From Gordionus sp. m RMFG-2023 (lineage: Eukaryota > Nematomorpha > Gordioida > Chordodea > Parachordodidae): 64,000 nucleotides of DNA. Below the pieces are notes generated by a model, which was not told the origin of the DNA, ran no database searches, and was given only the letters and a program-made list of their open reading frames with translations. Position 1 is the stretch's first letter. Every line of letters begins with the position of its first letter. Positions 1-12,954 of the stretch are shown in pieces. The stretch spans positions 4,203,475-4,267,474 of the forward strand of contig NC_088775.1 in assembly GCF_954871325.1 (NCBI RefSeq), read 5' to 3'. The translations under genes were made by a program, and so were the position numbers.

Positions 1-243
1 AAATACGTAGATATAGCCACAATTTCTAATGATACAAATCCATTAGATTGGTGGAAATTAAATAAAAATAGATATCCAGTATTATCAAAATTTGCCAGAG
101 ATTATCTAGCAATTCTGGCCACCGCATCTAGCTCTGAGTGGGCTTTTTCAGAAGGACGGTATGTAATAATAGACCAACGTTGTTCACTAGATGAGCATAC
201 TATACAAGCTTGCCTGTGCCTAAAAAGTTGGATGCGTTCTTAA
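1..243 (+). pseudogene. hAT transposase, C-terminal dimerisation domain (5' part off window)
   Basis: Frame 1 is open from the left edge to a TAA at 241-243 and encodes about 80 residues. The core reads LAILATASSSEWAFSEGR, followed by a Cys/Leu-rich tail ending in LKSWMRS. This is the hAT dimerisation domain (Dimer_Tnp_hAT) of the plant/fungal/animal RICESLEEPER-like type, where the Ser-Ser-x-x-x-E-x-x-F-S motif sits just before the C terminus. No stop interrupts the visible part, so this end could belong to a fairly young copy. The catalytic domain and BED finger would lie to the left of the window. Confidence 0.85.
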
Positions 244-768
244 ATACATATAATTATTTCCTCTTATATTAAAATTATATTATTCTTTTGCATTATATTT
301 TGTATAAATAGACAGTTATGTTACATTTTTATTTACTTATTTTGCTATGTTCTTTGTGATAAATAATGGTTCAAAATCAATACGTTTATTATTGTTGATA
401 CAAAAAATGCATGATTAAATCAAAATTTTTTATATTCACATCACCTAATAAATTCCTAGTTTAAAAAGAGAATTTAAATTCAGTAAAATTTTGAGAGTTG
501 GTTCTTAGCCCTGATTTTATGGTATAATGATTTTTTTTTCCCATGTTTATTTAAAATTAGAAATTAAGGGTTTTATAATCACTATTTCTATTCTTTTAAT
601 TAGTAATTTGAATTAAAACCAATACAAATATAAACCAATAGTTACCAATATAAACCAATAGCAATACCAATAGAAGAAATAGAAAATATTGTTTAAACCA
701 ATACCAATATTTTAGACCCAATACAATATTTTGTTAATATTGGATTTTTACTATTGATTCCCAGCCCT
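244..768 (+). mobile_element. hAT 3' subterminal region with CCAATA repeats and terminus
   Basis: AT-rich non-coding tail of the hAT above. From about 600 to 745 the hexamer CCAATA and its complement TATTGG recur many times at short intervals, the usual layout of hAT subterminal transposase-binding repeats. The likely end is CCCAGCCCTA near 757-766, whose complement TAGGGCTGGG resembles many hAT termini. The other end is outside the window, so the target duplication cannot be checked. Confidence 0.55.
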
Positions 769-2608
769 ACCTATATGTAAAAATAGATCATTATGAACAT
801 GTTAACGATAATAAAATATTATGTAGGCAGCATCTATATGACAGAAAATTTATTTAAAAACTCCCGCTGAAATGCCTACCCACCTCCCCCCCTTAAAAAA
901 AAGGAATTTCACGCCATTCGGCCGCATTATTTACCTACCCATTTTGCTCTATCAACCCCATGATATAAATAAAAAAAATCTAAAAATGAGCCACCATTTA
1001 TAATAACTGAACAATTTTAACTAAACTCTTGCCTCATATATTTAGACTAGGAATAACAAATAATCTAGTGGTAATCATTAATTAATTAATTGGTGATAAT
1101 AATTAGTTGGAGATAATCATTATTTGGTGATAATCAATTTGTTGTGATTAACCGAAATTCTAAATATTAGCCTTATTAATGACTTATTGATGAATGTACA
1201 AGAAATAAATATTTATTTATAAATTAGAATATTTTAATTAGTTATTTTCTTTAATCTACAAATAGTGTTTATTTTATATTTACCTCCCACCCTTTTTTAG
1301 ATGCCTACCCCATTACTCCTTCAAGAATTGAAAGCAAATCGCTCTTAAATCTGTAGAAATTGTAGGCAGGTAGATATTTACAGATGTCGCTCAGAGATTC
1401 CATTTTATTTGAAAATATACTTTTAATACATATAAAACTAATAAGATTAAAAATAGAGTAATTTATAATTTCTTTAGAAAGCATCATACATTCCGGTTTA
1501 ATGGATATTGAAAAGAGGGTAATATACTTTAATAAATTTTAATAAAATTATATCTTATTTTAAAAATTCTTTCCGATATGTACTTAATTCAAAAAGAAAT
1601 TGACCTAAAACATTGTTGCACGATTTGACCAAAATTAACTAATTATATTTTGTTAAAAATTCAAATTAAATGAATATGATATTCCGACAATATATATATA
1701 TATGAAGATATTCTTAATGAAAATTTTTAAAAATTCCCTAACTGTATGGATACTTGTATGTTATGTTATATATATTAATGGACCATCACATATGGAATAT
1801 ATTCTAGATCCATGATCCAAAATTGCTAAAAAGAATTATCCTACGAATGAAATCGTTTTATAGATAAATACATCCCAAAGAAAACGGATAAATGAATTTA
1901 TGAAAATTTTTTTAATTCATATTTATATATTTTTTAAATAGTCTAGATATTGGTAGTAATAAATTTATTAAATTATTTTTAAAATATTATAAGAATTATT
2001 CATATATAATATTTTTTGATAATATATTTTTAAAAATCATAGCCCCTACCCCCTGCCAAGTAATTACTGATAATAACCCATATCATAACTCAAAGAATCT
2101 GTCACTCAGGGAATTTTTTAATTGTATGAATATCTAAAGTTAAACAAGAATGTTAGATTAAAGGTTATAGAGATATAGGTTAGGGTTAATTTAAGGTTTG
2201 AAGATATGAATTTGGGTTAAGATATATTAAAAATGGGTTTTAATAAAATCTAATCATTTTCATTAGTAACTATGATAGATCATGATTATTTAAATGGAAC
2301 ATAATGGATATTTAACGGCCATTTTTATATGATTTAACTCTTAATTAATGCTAATTTTATATATAAAAAAAAGACTTAAGCTGTACATTTTGATTTAAAC
2401 TAAAAAAAATTTAGCTTATGGAAAAGAAAATAATTAAAATATTAATAGTAAGTTTATATAGGACTTGGAGGTAAAATTTAAAAAAGTTGGACTTAGTAAG
2501 ATAAAGTTGTATTCAAAAAAATTACTTCCCAATATCGATTGACATCTATCAAATTGACAAGTCTGATATTCTTTATGTCACCATACTATTTTATTTTAGA
2601 GGCACTCT
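769..2608. other. gene-free AT-rich stretch upstream of CPTP
   Basis: Only AT-rich sequence and short homopolymers are visible. A 60-codon minus-strand open frame near 1305-1487 has no recognisable domain and is probably chance. It should include the CPTP promoter and 5' UTR, but I can point to no specific element. Confidence 0.5.
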
Positions 2609-3418
2609 ATGAGTGAAGACCCCTCCAATGACAAAAAATTTAATTTGCAACTGCTAGAAACTAAACTTAAAACCTGCAATGAAAATAAAGATATAGAACT
2701 TAAATCTTATATCGAAGCATATCAAGAAATACAGAAGTTAATATTTTTCTTGATCTAGTTTATTTTTAATTCAAGGTTCTTTCCTTTGTTGGGAAAAATA
2801 TTCTATTTCATTTACACTGATGTCCAAAAAAAATTAACAATTTTGAATAATTTTACATTAGATACGAATAAATCAGGTATTTATAAAACAGTATTGTCTA
2901 TGGTTCATTATGAAGTTACTCTCTTGAAGGAACCTATAAATGAATATATAATAAAAAATGATGCTGCCATAGGATGTAGAACATTGTCACGCCTTCATAG
3001 GGCCTTTAATTTTTTTATAAACTTTTTAGAGGGAATAGTTAATAAACAACAAATTTTAAACAATGAAAATTTTACTAATAATATGGATTATAAACTGTCT
3101 ACTATAGCAATAGAATCTTATAATTTAACATTATCACAATTCCATCCATGGATCATTAAAAAGGCAGTTCAGGTTGCAGCTCATAGCCTGCCTACAAAAA
3201 ATGATTTACTTAATCAATTAGACCCTTGTTCATTTATATTAGATATTAATGGTAAATTTTAAATTGAATTATTTGCTTTTAAATAATTTTTAGAGATCCA
3301 TCATTATAGAAATGAGATAATTTTGCAAAAATTTATAGATATTATACAAGAATCAAAAAAAATATATAATAATATTCAAGTTATTTACAGAAAATATAAT
3401 ATCACAAACATACCATGA
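2609..3418 (+). CDS. CPTP: ceramide-1-phosphate transfer protein (GLTP family), three exons
   Basis: Exons 2609-2736, 2776-3251 and 3294-3418 join in phase to 243 codons including TGA (242 aa; human CPTP is about 214). Introns are only 39 and 42 bases, with donors GTTAAT and GTAAAT. Family knowledge: CPTP carries ceramide-1-phosphate between membranes in the cytosol. The GLTP landmarks are present: an N-terminal helix (FNLQLLETKLKTC), the lipid-headgroup pair D58 and K62 in YTDVQKKL, R111 and R115 in GCRTLSRLHRAF, and H166 in FHPW, followed by an AHSLPT segment matching human FCTLPT. Oddities are an insert of about 10 residues before GCRTL and an Asn-rich one after FLEGI. The ATG is chosen because the N terminus then aligns with human CPTP. 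The gene looks intact. Plain GLTP is less likely because the headgroup motif and N terminus fit CPTP better. Confidence 0.93.
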
Positions 3419-3994
3419 TATATATATTTAAGTGTTCTATTTTATTTCAATGATATATGATTCACATATGATGTTTGGGTTTTCCAAATGAGATTAATTA
3501 TAATCATACTTGAATTATTTTTATATGGTATACATTAATGAAATGTTTTGATTTTAAGATAAAATTTATAAAAAAAAATTCTTATACCAAATATATAATA
3601 TATTGAATTATTAAATATGTAAATATAATTATTAAATATGTAAAAATATTCATCTTATCATCAGTGCAGCCTAAGAGAGAGGGGAATGTGAGAAATCTCC
3701 CACCCCCTCCCCAATAAAAATTTGCAAATATCATTTTAATCATAAAAATTGGTACATTCCTCTCCTTCAACCTCAAAAATGAGTAAAATTATAACCAATA
3801 TTTTATTTAAGACTTGGTAAATGGCATGCAAAAATTGGTCTTAAATAACATTCGAAGGTGAAAAAGTTACTCACAAGTACCCCATACCTCTTAGAAAAAC
3901 CATTTACTTCTATGGACTTTATTAGCTTAGATCCACAAAAAATCTGAATATTCAAAACCATTAACTTAATAATTGATACCGATCTAGTATTTAT
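3419..3994. other. intergenic, nothing recognised
   Basis: AT-rich spacer between the CPTP stop codon and a hAT-like element. A minus-strand open frame at 3582-3776 is low-complexity and matches nothing I know. Confidence 0.5.
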
Positions 3995-4879
3995 TAGTTG
4001 CTATAAACGAACGCGTTCATGAACTAAGTTCGTTTTTAAAAAGATGATGAACGGCGTTTATTTTATTTTTGACGAACTTTGAACATGAACAAGTTCCTTA
4101 TTTTTGATGAACGTGTTTGTTTAACGTTCGTTCAATTTTAAAAACATCTTATTTGAAAAATTTTATATTAATCCTAATTTTTTAAGAAAAATTTTTAATC
4201 AGCTTTTTTTCACATTTCAATTTTTTTTAACTACCATTATTACTATTTATTAATTTGAATATTATTATTTATATTTTAATTTAATAGATTAACATAAGCA
4301 TGGATATTATTATTTCATCATCTGATTTTGATATGGCCCAATCATAGTTACCAAATATAAAATGTGCTCAAAAAGTATAATATCAGTTTCAGAATCTTCA
4401 GGTTCTAATTTAGAACGACATTTGATTGTATTATATTTGATATAAAATGAGGAAGTAGAGGATATATTGAAGGAGGATAACTTATCTCATTTTTTTAAGC
4501 AAAGAACAAAACAATAATTTAATAAATTCCCCTCATTAAAAGAGTTGTTTTTTTTAAATATAATACTGCAATCCCCTCATCTGCCCCTGTAGAGCGCCCT
4601 TTTTTTTATAGCTAATACAGTATTAATTGCTAGCTTTCCTGCCTATCAGATGAAAAATTTGAAAAACAATTGTTAATAAAAATTAATAAAGATAAATTTT
4701 TTATTATTCACTATATTATTTTTTAACCTGGCTAATATATTGTGTTAAAAAGTATAAGACAATTATATTAAATTAAATCTTAAAAAAAAATTATAAAATT
4801 TTGAATGGACGTGAACGCGTTCGAATTTGTCAATAAGCGTTGCGCGTGTTCGATTTTTTTAGAAATGTTTACAGCACTA
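3995..4879. mobile_element. hAT-like non-autonomous element
   Basis: The left end TAGTTGCTATAAACGAACG and the right end, whose complement begins TAGTGCTGTAAACATTT, form imperfect terminal inverted repeats. The GCTGTAAACGAACGTTC style of terminus is common in hAT elements. Both subterminal regions are rich in GAACG/CGTTC words (4010-4130 and 4805-4855). The flanking 8-mers GTATTTAT and CTATTAAT agree at 6 of 8 positions, compatible with an aged 8-bp hAT duplication. The interior is AT-rich with no long frame. Confidence 0.6.
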
Positions 4880-5273
4880 CTATTAATTTATATTTATCAG
4901 GGACATGAACCCTTCGACAAAAAAAAAGAGTAATCGATTCAGGAAAAAAAATTTAAAACGGGTTTGAGCCAGTTTCAGGTTTTGGAGATGATAAAGAAAT
5001 ATTGATTCAACATAATACAATTTTCTAATATCTATTTTTTTTTATACTCCATATAAAATTAATACTTGTTATGGACCTATATATTAGTTACATTGCTAAC
5101 CATTGGCCAAACCTATATATTGGATACAAAAATAACATTTTAAATAAAACTTTCTGCTATCCTTAAATGTAATTTAAAGGTTAGGCATTCTCAGTAAACT
5201 CATTCATGCCAAACAATATACTATAATGCATTCATTGTAAGTGAGGGTGTTCTTACATGTTCTAAAAAACAAC

Positions 5274-5876
5274 TAGGGCTGTGCCGGGTCGGGTCCTATA
5301 TAAAACCGATTCTATCCGATATTTTTTATGATTGTATGTAAAATCATATAATTTTATTTTATAAATAATTTCACAATAAATTAACGAAAGGAACTAAAAT
5401 ACAATTTATTTGTTGTGTTTATAAAAATTAAAAACTATTTTTTTTGATATTATCTGCAACACGAAAAGTATTTTAAAATATCTAACGTTACATAAACAGT
5501 TAGATTTAGTCTATTTATAAAAACGTTTAACTCAAGGTTATAGCCGAAAGTAAATTACTCAAGCTTATTGATTTGGCCCACAGATGGCAGAAAGGTTTGG
5601 ATTAGCGAAATTTCGAAGCTTAAGTAATAATATTTTGAGAAAATCTTGATTTCGCCATCTTTAAAATCCGCCAAATAGAGCTGCTTAACAACACTACATT
5701 TATCCCATACACTTTGCAAATGTTCTATGAGATTAACTTTTGGAGAATAAAATATACAGTTAGCTGGTCTTTTTAGGAGAAAATATTGATATTTTTATGA
5801 CATTGATACAAATGTAGATAACAAAATCAAATCAATATAATCGGATCGGAGAAAAATTTGGGAACTGACAGCTCTA
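5274..5876. mobile_element. hAT-like MITE with a nested foldback MITE
   Basis: It starts TAGGGCTGTGCC and ends in CAGCTCTA (complement TAGAGCTGT). Flanking 8-mers AAAACAAC (5266-5273) and AAAATAAC (5877-5884) match at 7 of 8 positions, a hAT-type target duplication. The subterminal words GATTCTATCCGAT and ATCGGATCGG are inverted. At about 5500-5693 a copy of the TAGTGTTGTTAAACGG foldback family lies inside. A related composite occurs at about 42405-42870. Confidence 0.65.
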
Positions 5877-5946
5877 AAAATAACTTACATTTACAATACT
5901 TTGGTAGTTAATAATTTAAGTCATTCTTTTTAAAATTTATGAAGAG

Positions 5947-6839
5947 TAGGAGAGACTGGGGTTAGGTAAACCCCGGGGCTTAGCAAACCACTTAATCTCA
6001 TTTTAAAATTAAATACACCAGAAGGTAAAATTTTATCCTAATATAGTTTTCATTAGTATACATCTATGGACAAAATATATTTTGAAATAATTAATTACTA
6101 AAAATTCTATTTAAGAAATAAAATTTTCAAAAGATTTTTACATGACAGAATTTTAATTTTTATTAAAATTTATAATCATTTATATGTAAATTAAATTTTA
6201 TTACAAAGTTTAAACATTCTTCTATAATTTGGGTAAGTTTTATGAGTATTTATCAAATCTAGATATTATTTCAATCATGATTTGTCAATTTAGAGCTAGC
6301 GGGGTTTGCTAAACCATACACGACATTTATAGCAATCGATAATGAAATAAATTTCAAAATCTTGAAAAGGCAATTTCATGGCTGTTTATGATTGGTATTT
6401 AGGATTTATGCTAAGAAATTTTAATCTCTCCTTAGAATTCATATTTTTTTATGTCCAAAATGTTTATTAAATTAGCCAAAATTAAGTTTAAATTTTTATA
6501 TATAATTAGTTTCAATTTATAAGTATTATGATATTTTGAACAATAAAATAATTCTATACATATTATTATTAATAAATAAAAATGCATTTCAATTTAATAT
6601 GGACTAAAAAAACCAATGGTTTATGAAGCCCCTTGAAGTGGTTTGCCTCACCCCGCTATTGGGGCTTGTTGAACAAAATTTTTACTTTTACAAAAAAAAT
6701 GATTTATATTCTTATTTTTTATAAGGCACCTTTATAGAGTAAGGTATCCAATCATATATTATTTTTTATATTATCTATAAAACAACAAGTGCTATAGCCA
6801 ATTTTGTAAAAATTGTTCGACTAACCCCAGTCTCCCCTA
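5947..6839. mobile_element. DNA transposon remnant with TAGGGGAGACTGGGG termini
   Basis: The left end TAGGAGAGACTGGGGTTAG is the near-perfect inverse of the right end CTAACCCCAGTCTCCCCTA. The element is about 0.9 kb. The interior is AT-rich, with CCCC/GGGG patches near the ends (AACCCCGGGGCTTAG; CACCCCGCTATTGGGG) but no open frame. A relative lies at 21949-22909. I cannot assign a superfamily without a transposase. Confidence 0.7.
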
Positions 6840-6921
6840 CTATTATAATTAAAAAGGTGTAATTAAAGGAAAAATATCGCGATTAAAGGCAACGAATTTT
6901 TTTAGGGGGTAGGTTTGTTTT

Positions 6922-7110
6922 TTGAGGGGTTTTTGGATTCCGCGAAACTCCTATCATATAGACGTTGACATCCGTTATCGTAGTGAAACCAGACCCATGA
7001 AAAGAGCTTTTATATTTTATAAAATTAAATATCGATTACCTTCAACCTTGATGTTTCGCGATAATGATCTATATGTGCAGTTTATAGGTCTAAATGCTGA
7101 GGGGGATTAA
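6922..7110 (+). other. unidentified short open frame
   Basis: A 62-codon frame with a balanced composition (IPRNSYHIDVDIRYRSET near the start, FIGLNAEGD at the end), less lysine- and isoleucine-biased than chance frames here. It starts on a non-ATG codon and lacks a recognisable domain. Splice partners are not evident. It may be an exon, part of an old mobile element or chance. No function is proposed. Confidence 0.2.
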
Positions 7111-10100
7111 CAAATCTTTCATGGCTAAACCCTAATGGAATCTACCAGTGCTACATCGAAGTATAGATCACTATGATTCTGAGAACTTAAAAATGTTTTA
7201 ATATCAGCTATATCAAACACAAGTATGGGTTAGGGAGGAGTATACATTTGAAACCTAAATCATACTAAGCCTCATTTATAGCAAATGCGATTTGTTTAAG
7301 CGGTGCGGTAACTAACGCTACGTTCCTTATAAAATCAAGCCAATAGATATTATAAATATGGAGCTAAACGATGAAAAAACTATGATTATATATGAGAAGT
7401 GAAGTATATTTCAAAAATTATCAATTTAAAGAATCAGCTGGGATTTCGATTGCATTAAATACTACATTGCTTAAACCAATCAATGAATGAGATTTAAATC
7501 GAAGAAGATATTAACTCTATGAAAAATTACTGGGCAAATTTTTAACATTCAAAATAAAAACCTTCAGTAATTTTATAAGTGACGAAACGTTATTTTCTCA
7601 TTTTATTTAGTATAGCGGTGGGTGCGAGTCTTCGAAATCCATGTGAGCAATCATGTCACGGTGGATCACGCCACGATTGTAAATTTTAGCAGTAATTAGT
7701 CTATTAGAAAATTTACATAAAAATGATTTATTTTAAATTTAACAAAAAATTAAGTTAAAATTTATATTTTTTATTTAAAACTTAACTTATTTTAACTAGT
7801 GTTTTTGATATTTTCTTTTTTTTCAAAAAATTAGCCAATCAAATTTTCCCCTACCAGTTTGGGGTTCAATGTTTACTAGAGGAAAGAGCAAAACTGAAAT
7901 ATTAACATTTTTCATCTTTTAAAAAAACATTTTGAATCAAAGGCGTATAAGATAAATTATATAATTAGAGGAAATAAATAAGGCAGGGTAATGAATTATG
8001 ATAATTATTGCTTAGTTGAAATAAAAAGATTTGATTTAAAATTACTTACGTTGGCTGATTGATAGATTGATAATTCATTTAAAGCGCTGTTGAATGGCGT
8101 TTCCATATAAGAATTTTTATACATAAATTGTCACTCTAGGTAGCATTATAAGCTATTGATATATAGTAACAATTTTTAAAAAGTTTATAAATTCTATTCT
8201 TTATAAATTCGAAAGGGCCTAGAATTTTAAAAATCTAATTGTGCTTAAAAAAGGAATCCGAGCCAGGTTGGGGTGATTCTATTTTAAAATGATATTAATT
8301 AATTAATGGGGTTAATTTTCCTTTGAAACAATTTGCCTAAATATTCTAAATAAGGAAATTTTAAAACTCAGGCTTACTAAAATGATGAGATAAAAATACG
8401 GACTTGGTCAGTTTATTTTTCATACTGGGCGAGGCTTGGTCTAAAATTGTAACATAGGATTTTAAATTTTTTAAAAAAATTTAAATTTGAAAAATTAAGA
8501 TTGGGCGGATAACTATGAAGTAGGCTAGTATAACTATCTTATCAAGTTTCATTTTCTAAAAAAGGTCCAGTACATTGGACACATAGAATTCATTCATTTT
8601 ATCTCATGAATAATAAAAAACAAACAAAACTATAATTTTATTATTGCTCCATTTGTAGTATAACTAACAAAAAATATTGAAATAAAAATATTATGCATAT
8701 ATGAAAATAAAGAGAATGACTAATATAAATATTGCAAATATTCAGACAGGTATAAAAAAATTATTCGTCATAATTTGTAAATGCTATCAAAATATTATGT
8801 CTTCAGTCCATTTGACCAAATCCATTTCAAATAATAAATTATTGATAGAAATCATATCCATTTCCTATTTTATTTATAAGCTAAGTCAACTATAAAATCG
8901 ATATTTTAACAATGCACCTTAATTACATAACGACATAAGCTGTAAATTCCTACTGGTTTCTAAATCAACTATAACACATATTTTAAATAATATATTTTGA
9001 TAAATAAAAATATGTATCAAGAACATTCGAATCTGTATAATTTACCAGGTTTTGGTAAAAGCTCAGTTAATATTTGTATTATATATTAAGAAAATAAAAG
9101 TAATTGGTTTTGTAAATTAACTCTTGTGTGTTTGTTTTTTTTATTTGAGTTAGAAGTTTTTCCTATTGTCATCAAAAGATATAACAGTGATGATATTAAA
9201 AGGAAGGTAAAATAGTTTCATGGTTCTGATTTGGGTTCGGAAATTTAAAATTGTGGCATTTTAAGACCACAGACCAAAAAGAGACTGATTAAGGACCGTG
9301 GCGACCTCTTAGAAAATCGGTTTTCGATTAAGTTTATATTATTAAAATTTCCTTTAAATAAAGTTTAAAATTCCTGAATTATAATTCGGAACCAGAACCC
9401 TAATTGCCAATCTAGCGATAACAAACTATTAAGTTAACGAAATATCTCTAAAATAAAAGAATAAAATTGTTAAAAAAAGGTAATTAATTAAGTTTATATT
9501 AGTTTTAAAAAAGTTATCGAGATATTTCAAAAATAAAACAAGATGAAAAAGGTAACACGAATAAGTCACTGAAATATTTCGCAATCTTTATTGATGTTTA
9601 AATCATATAAGTTTATAAAACTAAACTAGTAAATATATGAAATTTTAATTCTCAACTCAGCTTACTTCATGAGATATGACCATCTTTAGAAACGCGGAAA
9701 TTCCAAAATACACTATATTTAATTTTAAATATCTTAAAAAGTAATTAAGCTAAAGACATGATTTAAATTTTATTAAATAGCTCTAAAATAGCTCTTTAAT
9801 ATGACATAAGACATATTTTTGTGAAAAAAGTCTATTACTAAAAACCGGAAATGGCTATAAAATAAGAATCGCTCTTTTTTTTCTTTTAAATTTTTTTTAC
9901 AGATAGATATTATACTTCTTAATATTTGTACAAAATTCTAGATTGGGACGAGTACTGGGTCAATAGTTATTACACTTTAAATATAAGTAGTATGGCTTAA
10001 ATCCTATATTATACCAAATATAGAGTAATTATTTTTTTTTAAAGTGGGCAATATATGTGAATAATAGCATTAAAACTAAAATCCTAAAAAATCTTATTAT

Positions 10101-10860
10101 TTTGCATTATTTAAATGTTAAAAAACTCAAAACAACATTCACCAAATTGTATTGTATTATTTTAAATATAACGCAAAACGCCTTAATTTGGAGGCATTAT
10201 AAGGAATAAATAATAAGATTTTGTATAAAGTAATAAAGTAACAACTATGATAATAAAAAGTGAGCTCAATAATCTCTTCACCCCAACCTAAAGATTATAT
10301 TCGTCCCAAATTTCTTCTTAAATTCGAGATTTGACCTGGCAACTCTGAGTGAATGATGAAGTTTATTTTTCATTGCCAGAGAATTAATTATTATTGTGGT
10401 CGTCAGAAATATATTTTAATTTTAAAGATTATTTTAATCTAATTATAATTAATTAAAATAAAATAATTATATTTGGCATAAAGTCAATATTCAAAATTAA
10501 TTCCAACAGCAACAGTCGTCATTTTTATTGATTAATTTTACATAGCCATTTTTCTAAAAAATTAAATTTATTTATTAATTTAAAAAAATTATATTTTAAA
10601 TGTCTACAATTCCTGAAAAGTGCTGCAACCCATTTCGAATAAAATCTCATTCAGTACGTTACGATCTTAGAGGTGTTTTATAGTGGATGATACAAGTGAA
10701 TTCTAGCTTATCAATTAATCAAAAATTTGTAGTTCTTGTCGAAAAAATTTAAAAAATATTCAACAAATCCCATCTTACCGTTTACTTCTACGATCCCTAT
10801 CATGTCAAGACTCAAGTTGGAAGTCTAAAGCAAAAAAAAAAAAATATTTAATAATAACTA
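7111..10860. other. gene-free AT-rich stretch
   Basis: No domain recognised on either strand. A minus-strand patch at 7620-7720 is open and reads GVIHRDMIAHMDFEDSHP but has no recognisable relative. GC-richer patches at about 8265-8450 and 9220-9400 contain GGGCGAGGC- and GGACCGTGG-type words like those of interspersed repeats elsewhere in the window. Confidence 0.4.
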
Positions 10861-10865
10861 ATGTG

Positions 10866-11170
10866 AAATATTCGTCCTCTAGTCGACTCATTTGTTTTCA
10901 CGATTCAAATTAGAAGTAATGTAAAAGCAGAACAAATATCTTAATTAATAATGGATCTGAAATATTCGTCCTCTAGTCAACTCACTCAAGTTCATAAAAT
11001 ATTCGTCCTCTAGTGGACTCAAGTTGACGATTCAAATTCATAAAATATTCGTCCTCTAGTCAATCAGAGGACGAATATTTTATGAACTTGAGTTCACACT
11101 CGAGTCGACTTGAGTTTATAACCCGAGTTTATAACTCAAGTCAGTTTGGGTCGATTTTTTTGACCCATAA
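10866..11170. repeat. ATTCGTCCTCTAGTC repeat cluster with hairpin
   Basis: The word ATATTCGTCCTCTAGT recurs about four times in direct orientation between 10868 and 11060, then once in inverted orientation (AGAGGACGAATATTTTATG at 11067-11085), making a long hairpin centred near 11065. ACTCAAGTT/AACTTGAGT words are interleaved. It looks like the subterminal part of a DNA transposon or a young foldback. Confidence 0.65.
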
Positions 11171-11223
11171 CTTGGCTCAGTTTTCGACTCAGTCTATTAA
11201 CAACACTAGTTGGTGATATAGAT

Positions 11224-11400
11224 AGTGTTGTTAAACGTCTCGATTTGAGACGATTTTTGAAATTAACTCAATATTTTAGCCATAAAGCCTAAGTCTCAAG
11301 ATTTTGATAATAAATGTCCAAACCTTTGTGCCATTTATGACCAAAATCGGTAGACTTGCATAATATTTTTGGGGATAAAATATTGAGTAGTATCAGACTT
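11224..11400. mobile_element. TAGTGTTGTTAAACG foldback MITE copy
   Basis: It begins TAGTGTTGTTAAACGTCTCG and shares the internal ATATTTTAGCC, GCCTAAG and TGTCCAAACCTTTG words with the family members at 29799, 34510 and 38197. The right arm is degenerate. Just to the left (about 11180-11207) is the right end of another copy (TTAACAACACTAG). Confidence 0.6.
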
Positions 11401-12950
11401 GAGTAAATAATAGGAAATCTTTGTGTATGTTTTATACGTAAATTGGATTTGTTTTTTCACATATATAAATTAGAATTAGAGTTGATAACAGCGCCATTGA
11501 ATGGGTTAATTTTACCCGGAATAACGAGACTAAGCATATTAGAACTGGCAAGATCATGGGTAAATCTAAAGAAATTTTTTTTGGTAGAAAACAAACTCTT
11601 TAAAGTTCTTCAATATCGCATTTATATTTTGTTTTGAATACTACTATAATACTATTGTTGCCCTCCTTCAACCATATTATAAATTAAATTAAGTTTTATA
11701 GATTCTATGGTTGAATTAAGTTTTTCTTTTTCTTTCAAACAAGGAGAATTCTCTTTTTTTCTCTTCCTTCCTTTAAAATAAATAAAGCCATTGTCTTTAC
11801 TATTTTTAATAGAAAAATATTGTTGCATAATTATATTCAGATCAAACCATAATATGAATTGGGAAATTGTGAAAAAATATACAATAAAATGAATATATGC
11901 AGTCATATATATTTAATTTTTATCAGAAGGAATTCGAGGTGTCAGAAAACCTCAAATTTTTATTTTATTTAAAAAACTGTTTCAATTTAGAAATAAAATA
12001 AATAATATATACGATATTAAAATGAAATATATTTTTATGAACTAATAAAATATTAAATAACAATTAAATATATATTGTAAATATATTTTTATTGTTTAAT
12101 TAGATATTTTAAATCTAATAATAAAATTTAAATTGTTAAACTAAATTTAGATAGTTTTTAAAATTTTTATTTAATTCCCGCATGGATATAAGAAAATTTT
12201 TACTAAATAAAGGTATATTTAAATTGATTTAGAAAATTTATGTAATTTGATTTAGAAATAACAAAATCCTCAAATGACGATGGTAATGGTATTCACTTTT
12301 ATAATATCTTTTATTTAAATCTTGCAATTAGAAATAAAACCAACATACTCAGGGAAAACAAATGAGTTAGCTAAAATAAAATCATCAAATGATAATGGTA
12401 TAATTCTAAATTATCATTTATAAGTTCTCTTAATTTTTTATAATTATAAAAATTATGTATTATTAAAAAATCTGAGCTCTCAGTTGATTTGGCTGGAAAA
12501 TCATCAAATGATGGTATGGTATTTTATAATATAATTGAGTTTTATTTTTTTATTTGTAAATTATATTTTCATTTGAGTTATTAAAATTTTGCAATGTGCT
12601 TTATTTAGCTATAACCCTTTTTTATATGAAAAGCTCATCATTTTGATTATTGTAAATTCCCAAATAATCTTTAGATATTACAACATTCACAAGCAGAGTT
12701 GGGCAGTATTGTGAAAACTTGTATCTTAGATAAAAACAAATAATTTCCTTCTATGTCTTACCCTGTCTTTTAAATTTGTAATAGATAACTTGAATCTTTA
12801 TTTAAGATATATTTTTAATAAACTATATTCTTTTCTTGTTGTGCTGCTCAGGTCTGAACTCTACAATTCACATTGAAATATATATTTTAAAATTTTAAAA
12901 AAAATATAGAATATCAATGTCCTCAAAAAGATATTTCATTATACTTAAAA
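11401..12950. other. gene-free stretch with a diverged triplication
   Basis: A motif of the form AAAATCATCAAATGATxATGG(T)AT occurs three times near 12265, 12381 and 12497, spaced about 116 bases, suggesting a decayed tandem triplication. At about 12695 CAGAGTTGGGCAGTATTGTG resembles the CAGAGTTG terminus of the short hAT-like MITE at 24731. No host gene is visible. Confidence 0.4.
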
Positions 12951-12954
12951 TTTC

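Noticed and set aside
10866-11090. CRISPR-like array of ATTCGTCCTCTAGT words
   Set aside because: Spacing is irregular, spacers are not of uniform length, one copy is inverted, and the genome is eukaryotic.
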